Below are positions 60,152 to 64,000 of a stretch of DNA of 64,000 bases, piece by piece (the first letter of the stretch is position 1; each line of letters opens with the position of its first letter). This DNA comes from a virus: positions 62,001 through 126,000 of the IMG/VR virus record IMGVR_UViG_3300049734_000491; one strand, 5' to 3'. The position numbers were made by a program, and so were the translations under genes. Under the pieces are notes generated by a model. The model did no database searches and was not told where the DNA came from. It was given only the letters and a program-made list of their open reading frames with translations.

Positions 60152-60455
60152 TCGGCTTTGTGATCGGGCTGATCGGCGGACCGAAAGCTGGCTGGGCGAT
60201 CTCGCGAGTTAGCTCGTCCAATAATCATCCAGTACGTATTCATTCACACTGGCTGCGTACTGGCCCGTATGCCCTCGGGTACCCATACGGGGTATGTGGT
60301 GCGGCGGAAGGGTGATGGGTCCGGACGCGAACCGCCCCTCTCCCCGGTGGGTGTTGGGGAGAGGGGCGATCGCTCAGCGAAGGCTCATCGCTGATTCGGG
60401 GCGACGATCAAGGATCGATCGCTACCGTGCAGTGTAAGTGCTGGGCACGAGCTCG
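60152..60455. other. Convergent intergenic region with two hairpins
   Basis: No gene is visible in these 304 nt between convergent operons. An 8-bp hairpin (60264-60271/60284-60291) lies in the middle, and a strong terminator follows (listed separately). The first 90 nt after the stop are AT-richer than the rest. Confidence 0.6.
60333..60368. terminator. Strong bidirectional terminator
   Basis: Arms 60333-60345 and 60356-60368 (CGCCCCTCTCCCC and its complement) form a perfect 13-bp stem with a GGTGGGTGTT loop between two convergent operons. Confidence 0.8.
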
Positions 60456-61595
60456 TCAGGCCGGTGCTGGAACCGACGTCTCGGCGTACCGCTGGTGGCG
60501 CTGGCCCGAGATGTAGTTCGGTGAGGTCGAGATCATGGCGATGGCCACGTCCGGTCCGTCGTCGGTGACGTCGCACGGTGTGCGGAAATCGCACCAGCCG
60601 CAGGCATCGCTGGGGGACGGGAAGGCGTACCGCTCGGCCAGGTGCACCGTGGAGGGCTGGGCGGTCAGGGGCGTGACGTCGGCGGACGGGGGCGTGACCG
60701 GATCGAGCTGCAACGTGGCGTCGATGAGCTCGGCCACCACCGAGAAGATCTGCCGTCGGCGGCTGCGGCGCAGCGCCTGGGAGTGCGTGATCGGCAGGTC
60801 CCTCACCTCGGTGGGGGCATTTCTGGAGCGGGGTCGCTGGATGATCCGGTAGTTGAACTCGGCTGGGGGAGAGTTGGTTGAGATTGCCCGGGCCCGTGCC
60901 TCTTGGAGCGGAGCCGGTAGATCCTGAGCCATCTCCAGAAGCATGTCGTAGAAATACGACTGATTGGATCGCTGGAACCCCTCGTCCACCTGGAAGGTCC
61001 GGCCCGTCGTCTTCCAGTCCGTCATCCGGATCTGGGCGTAGCGGGGATCACTGGGATCGGGCGAGGTGTGCTGCTGAACCAGGTCGACCTTGCCCTGCAA
61101 CCGGATCGCTGTGAAGCCCTGCTGCCGGAGTTGGGACGTCCGCTGGGCCACGGCGTGGGGGGAGTCGAGTTGTTCCCAGACGGGATCATCGAACTCGAGG
61201 GTGTACCGCAACTTGGCTTCGGTGCAGACAGGATCCCACTGGGCGTCGGGTTGGTTCTCCTCCAGCCAGGTCACGTAGTCAGCCACCATCCGCCGACCGA
61301 GCAGCACATCCTCGTAGAGCTTGTCGCACACCCAGGGTGGCTGGCCGGTGCTCGAGGCCCGGGCGATGTCACGCTGGGCAAGCTCCTCGAAAAGCTGTCT
61401 GGGGTCTCTCGGGCCGGCTGGGTCGTAGTGACCCTCGAGCGCCTCGTGCACCCGGACACCGGCTGGGGCTGCTCCGACCGGGAACCGTGCATCGCTGAAC
61501 CCGAGCACGTAGTTGAACCAGAACTGTCTCCTGCACTGCAGGAAGCTGGCGATATCGGAATGGCTGATGTCAAAAGAACGGCCTGTACGAGTCAT
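60456..61595 (-). CDS. Cas4/RecB-like Fe-S exonuclease
   Basis: Predicted 379-residue PD-(D/E)XK nuclease. First Cys in DIASFLQCRRQFWFNY, then GKVDLV, IRMTDWKTTGR (D-x-K) and QSYFYDMLL form the core; CGWCDFRTPC near residue 333 supplies three Cys. Four Cys in this order are the iron-sulfur ligands of the Cas4/AddB group. Phage versions process DNA ends in recombination. It is next to hairpin array B and module B, on the same strand downstream. Confidence 0.9.
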   Translation of the reverse strand: MTRTGRSFDISHSDIASFLQCRRQFWFNYVLGFSDARFPVGAAPAGVRVHEALEGHYDPAGPRDPRQLFEELAQRDIARASSTGQPPWVCDKLYEDVLLGRRMVADYVTWLEENQPDAQWDPVCTEAKLRYTLEFDDPVWEQLDSPHAVAQRTSQLRQQGFTAIRLQGKVDLVQQHTSPDPSDPRYAQIRMTDWKTTGRTFQVDEGFQRSNQSYFYDMLLEMAQDLPAPLQEARARAISTNSPPAEFNYRIIQRPRSRNAPTEVRDLPITHSQALRRSRRRQIFSVVAELIDATLQLDPVTPPSADVTPLTAQPSTVHLAERYAFPSPSDACGWCDFRTPCDVTDDGPDVAIAMISTSPNYISGQRHQRYAETSVPAPA

Positions 61596-61827
61596 GATCC
61601 GTACCGTTTCCTTGGTCCCAGCGGGAACGTGGATGGGTCTGGATCAGACTCGCACAGGCCTGTGACAAAATCGAGGATGGTCTACCTCTTGTTGGAGGGA
61701 GTGGACGATCCCCGTGGGGTGGTGTCTGCCGCGACCTTGGCGGTGCCGGTGCCGGCTCCGGTGCTGGTACCGATGCGGTAGACGCCCCGATCACTCGCCC
61801 AGAGTACCTGTAATCAGTTGAGGAATA
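61596..61827. other. Region between nuclease gene and hairpin array B
   Basis: 232 nt with no supported gene. A plus-strand frame is open but uses no start with ribosome site. The minus-strand nuclease promoter and leader must be here. A low-complexity Pro/Val-like stretch (GTGCCGGTGCCGGCTCCGG) lies at 61742-61760. Confidence 0.45.
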
Positions 61828-62002
61828 GTCCCCAGCGGCGGTCATCAAGGGGGTATCGCATCTTCTAAGGCCGCTGGGGACCGAGGATGCCATCGACGGC
61901 GACTCTGGTTTGGGCATCGCTACTTCTACGACCGTCGATGGCGAAGGTGTCCCCGACGGCGGGGTATCGGTGGGTATCGCATGTGCTCCGACCGTCGGGG
62001 AC
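61828..62002. repeat. Hairpin array B: three perfect long hairpins
   Basis: Stem 1: 61828-61839/61870-61881 (12 bp). Stem 2: 61889-61899/61932-61942 (11 bp). Stem 3: 61949-61959/61992-62002 (11 bp). All are perfect, with 30-32 nt loops. The loops contain GGGTATCG at 61851, GGGCATCG at 61912, and GGGTATCG at 61962 and 61972, a form of the GGCTGTCG of array A. Stem 3 ends 7 nt from the HhH stop, as stem 4 of array A ends 5 nt from its stop. There are no T-tracts. Confidence 0.85.
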
Positions 62003-62009
62003 AGACCAG

Positions 62010-62858
62010 TCACGCAAGCGTCGTCAGGTAGAGGTTATAGAGCCGACGAAGGAACTCCTTCGAGGTCCGCCGGATGGCGGCGTTGTCAGCGTGTCCCTTC
62101 GTCCAGCCGCGCTCTGAGTACATGAGCTTGGAGAGGTCGAGGTAGCAGCGGAGACAGAGGTCGTCCCGGACAGCGTCGCTACTGTGGGTGTCGGTCATAC
62201 CATGACCGCCCGGGACGACGAAGGTGCCATCGACGGCGGGGCATCGGTGGGTGTCGTATGTGCTCTGGCCGTCAGGGAGATCGAGGACGCAGCCCGGAGT
62301 GTGCTCACCGGCCTTCCTGATCTGTGTCGTGTTCAAGTAGAGCAATGACTTGATGCGGACGTTGCCGGACGCCATCGCCTCGGACTGTGTCATGCCCTTG
62401 GTGCGGCGGCGGGTCGGGTCGCCCAGAGCGCAGTAGGACCAGAGCTGGGAAACGGATCGGATCTGCGGCTCACCCTGCACCAACACCCGTTCGTCCGTGC
62501 TCCCCGCCTCGGATCCGGGAATCCACCACTTCGGGATGGCGACCACCGGATGTCCGATCGCTCCGAGGATCCGTGCGACGGTGTGCTCGCCGACACCGCG
62601 CTGTGCCGCGACCCACTCCCGCACCGGTTCGGGAACGACATCACGGTAGGTCCTCTTCAGGGCCTTGCTGGCGGCCTTCTCGATCTCAGTCAACAGATGG
62701 ATCTGATCGTCGAAGAGACCAGCAGGAGCGTGTCTCAAACGATTACCGGTAGCGATCCTCATCAGCTGCATATCAGTGAACTGATCGGCGGCGAGACGCA
62801 GGAGCCGGTACTGATCATCAAGGGCGTCGATGGCATCGACATCCTTGAGGTCGATCAC
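62010..62858 (-). CDS. IS110-transposase C-terminus-like HhH protein, copy B
   Basis: Predicted 282-residue paralogue of the 20356-21210 protein, from GTG in a GTGA overlap with its partner. HhH VGEHTVARILGAIGHP, then SYCALGDPTRRRTKGMTQSEAMASGN, a linker, and the C-terminal RGWTKGHADNAAIRRTSKEFLRRLY. No DEDD domain and no IS110-type Ser. N-terminal blocks (MQLMRIATGNRLRHAPAG) match copy A (KLRIATEHRLRHIPAA). The linker (about 195-233) is encoded by hairpin repeats. Confidence 0.75.
   Translation of the reverse strand: MIDLKDVDAIDALDDQYRLLRLAADQFTDMQLMRIATGNRLRHAPAGLFDDQIHLLTEIEKAASKALKRTYRDVVPEPVREWVAAQRGVGEHTVARILGAIGHPVVAIPKWWIPGSEAGSTDERVLVQGEPQIRSVSQLWSYCALGDPTRRRTKGMTQSEAMASGNVRIKSLLYLNTTQIRKAGEHTPGCVLDLPDGQSTYDTHRCPAVDGTFVVPGGHGMTDTHSSDAVRDDLCLRCYLDLSKLMYSERGWTKGHADNAAIRRTSKEFLRRLYNLYLTTLA
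62160..62273. repeat. Two hairpin repeats inside HhH gene B
   Basis: Arms 62160-62169/62210-62219 (10 bp perfect) hold a loop with GGGTGTCG at 62186. The next, 62232-62237/62268-62273 (6 bp), holds GGGCATCG and GGGTGTCG at 62239 and 62249. The 34 nt from 62232 match those from 61955 in the array at 31 positions; all three changes are transitions. Confidence 0.8.
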
Positions 62859-63553
62859 GCCAGCTCCTTCGGCGGGACAACCGTCAGGAGTGATGCATCG
62901 GTCGACGGTGGCTCGGGACGCTTGGCCTCGGGCAATGCAGCGAGGTTGGGCACGCCGGCCTCAATGAGAGCATCGATCGCGTTCTGGTGCCGCTGGCAGT
63001 CGGTCTGGAGCGGTTCAATGTACCGCCGGTTGATCCAAGCGATCCGACCAGCGTGCTGTTCGATGGTCGCCTCAAGCCAGTCGACGTAGTCGGTGCCGTC
63101 GAAGAACTTGTACCCACCGAGTTGGTCCTTGGCGAGACGCGACCACGTCCGATGAACCGGTTCGGTCTCAGCCACCTCGACCTCCTCGGTGGGGATGTGT
63201 TCCGATTCACCGTTCTCTGCGGACTCACCCTCCTCAGTGGCAGGTGGGGGAGTGGTAACGGGGACGGTGGGGGTGTACGGATCGCCCACAGCATTCTCGG
63301 CATCACGGGTCAGAGCCCGCTGCCACGTCTTGGCCTCCTTGATGAGCGAGGCGAGGACATACTTCTCGTACTCCGCTGTGGTCATCGCCTTGATCGCCCG
63401 CTCAGCCAGCTTCTCCGGATCGGTGGTGTGGGGCTCGTCCCGATGTGGAACCGCCGAGGCGAAGATCTCAACCAGTGGTCGGATCTTCGGAGTGGATGAC
63501 GACGAGGTCGTCGAAGTGGGCGTGGTCATCATCGTCACGTCGACGAGTTCCAT
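62855..63553 (-). CDS. Helical partner protein of HhH module, copy B
   Basis: Predicted 232-residue paralogue of the 21245-21739 protein. ATG 63553 has AGGGAG upstream; a longer frame would translate the leader repeat. Ser/Thr-rich start, helical block AERAIKAMTTAEYEKYVLASL, an acidic Pro/Glu insert (about 95-130) absent from copy A, then YVDWLEATIEQHAGRIAW and DALIEAGVPNLAAL. Coupled to the HhH gene by a 4-nt overlap, so the two are made together. Confidence 0.75.
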   Translation of the reverse strand: MELVDVTMMTTPTSTTSSSSTPKIRPLVEIFASAVPHRDEPHTTDPEKLAERAIKAMTTAEYEKYVLASLIKEAKTWQRALTRDAENAVGDPYTPTVPVTTPPPATEEGESAENGESEHIPTEEVEVAETEPVHRTWSRLAKDQLGGYKFFDGTDYVDWLEATIEQHAGRIAWINRRYIEPLQTDCQRHQNAIDALIEAGVPNLAALPEAKRPEPPSTDASLLTVVPPKELA

Positions 63554-63565
63554 GAGATCTCCCTG

Positions 63566-63595
63566 TTGGTCTTGGTCTTGGTCTTGGTCTTGATC
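63566..63595 (-). repeat. Tandem GACCAA leader repeat
   Basis: On the minus strand one GATCAA followed by four exact GACCAA units, just before the AGGGAG site of the module B operon. It resembles the ACGACA leader of copy A in place and base composition. Confidence 0.7.
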
Positions 63596-63787
63596 ATCGG
63601 CAGTTGGCCACATGAAGCAGGGAGACCAGTAGGTCATCTCTCACACCGACTGCCGCCTCGGGTTCAAGTAGGCGTTGGAGTATACGAGTTGTAGTGCATG
63701 ATTGCAAATCGGCGCTGGCGGTCACCACTATGCATAAGTAGACCGCAGCCAAGTTGAGGAATCGGGTCGCTCGGGGAAATTTTTCAG

Positions 63788-63793
63788 TAGGGT
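63788..63793 (+). promoter_or_regulatory. Leaderless -10 box for secreted protein gene
   Basis: TAGGGT stands 6 nt before ATG 63800, the same spacing as at 19728, 20040, 22796 and 29116. The -35 region is weak. Confidence 0.4.
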
Positions 63794-63799
63794 CCGAAG

Positions 63800-64000
63800 A
63801 TGGCTGAGACCCAGACACGAACACGGTCCATCGGCACCGTCACGGTCGCCCTTGCCCTGCTGCTCACCTTGGTGGGCGGTGCGTTGGGAGGTGGGGCCGT
63901 CGGGGCCCAGGAGACGGTCCCGCTCAACCCGGCCCACGTCGGGGCGGTCGGCTCGGAGTTCTCGGAGAACTGCACGGGGCTGCCCCGTCCGGTGGTGGGG
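63800..64000 (+). CDS. Secreted surface protein, N-terminal part (partial)
   Basis: 67 residues are visible before the window ends. A basic start and a long hydrophobic core (IGTVTVALALLLTLVGGALGG) ending in VGAQE form a signal peptide. The following VGSEFSENCTGLPRP is like the start of actinobacterial wall-anchored proteins. It could be a phage-carried surface gene or the first host gene beyond a prophage edge. Confidence 0.7.
   Translation, partial: MAETQTRTRSIGTVTVALALLLTLVGGALGGGAVGAQETVPLNPAHVGAVGSEFSENCTGLPRPVVG

Noticed and set aside
61570-62013. 147-residue minus-strand frame over array B
   Set aside because: Pro/Ser/Ala low complexity produced by hairpins; no ribosome site and no similarity to anything recognisable.
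1-64000. Integrase, repressor pair or tRNA genes
   Set aside because: Looked for tyrosine or serine recombinase motifs and cloverleafs in the intergenic gaps; none could be supported, so lysogeny is not claimed.
1-64000. Reverse transcriptase/diversity-generating element for the fibre genes
   Set aside because: No reverse transcriptase motif and no near-duplicate of a fibre-gene end with adenine-specific changes was found.

Overview
The window is almost entirely a tailed-phage genome: a GC-rich siphovirus, or a prophage of one. It most likely infects an actinobacterium. The reasons are strong G/C bias at third codon positions, frequent GTG starts, genes chained by 4-nt ATGA/GTGA overlaps, several apparently leaderless genes with a TANNNT-type -10 box about 6 nt before the start codon, and a gene set seen in actinobacteriophages (DUF669, a Sak4-like ATPase, family A polymerase, Cas4-like nuclease, YhhQ plus DpdA2, a class 3 intein in the terminase). 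No integrase, tRNA or obvious attachment site was seen. Portal and capsid genes must lie outside the window to the left, or across a circular junction.

Layout. 1-17.7 kb (+): head-tail completion proteins, tail assembly chaperones (probable -1 frameshift), a 1250-residue tape measure, a 1693-residue tail protein, a hub-like minor tail protein, a CHAP hydrolase, an S74-type self-chaperoned fibre and a histone-like HTH protein. 17.9-21.7 kb (-): HNH endonuclease, C5-cytosine methyltransferase, zinc-ribbon protein, a hairpin array, an IS110-C-terminus-like HhH protein and its helical partner. 21.8-24.8 kb (+): lysis region with a lipoprotein transglycosylase, small membrane proteins and an endolysin gene carrying an in-frame amber codon. 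24.8-30.2 kb (-): HicA-like fusion, small genes, SNF2 helicase, RuvC-like resolvase. 30.2-39.7 kb (-): a second tail-fibre cluster rich in collagen-like and YadA-head-like repeats. 39.8-44.2 kb (-): DNA polymerase, DUF669 protein and Sak4-like ATPase. 44.4-45.5 kb (+): a queuosine-precursor transporter and a DpdA2-like 7-deazaguanine DNA transglycosylase. 45.5-49.5 kb (-): intein-containing large terminase and four small genes. 49.6-60.2 kb (+): about thirty small early-type genes, including an expanded family sharing an N-terminal MSDDIV-RLR motif. 60.5-63.6 kb (-): Cas4-like Fe-S nuclease, a second hairpin array and a second copy of the helical/HhH gene pair. 63.8 kb (+): start of a secreted protein running off the window.

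The most unusual content is a duplicated module (20.07-21.74 kb and 61.83-63.55 kb). Each copy has a helical protein gene, then a gene for a protein resembling only the C-terminal half of IS110 transposases, then a tandem array of long perfect hairpins directly after the stop codon. The hairpin loops share a GG-(C/G)-(T/C)-(G/A)-TCG motif, and related hairpins also lie inside the HhH coding sequence. This resembles an IS110/bridge-RNA or RAYT/REP arrangement without a nuclease. I know of no described equivalent, and its function is unknown.

The other genes fit a lytic cycle. Polymerase, helicase, resolvase, recombination ATPase and Cas4-like nuclease form the replication/recombination set. 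Cytosine methylation and 7-deazaguanine insertion would protect the DNA. Terminase packages it, the two tail clusters build the adsorption apparatus, and the 21.8-24.8 kb genes lyse the cell. Six free-standing HNH endonucleases plus the LAGLIDADG intein make a heavy load of homing elements.
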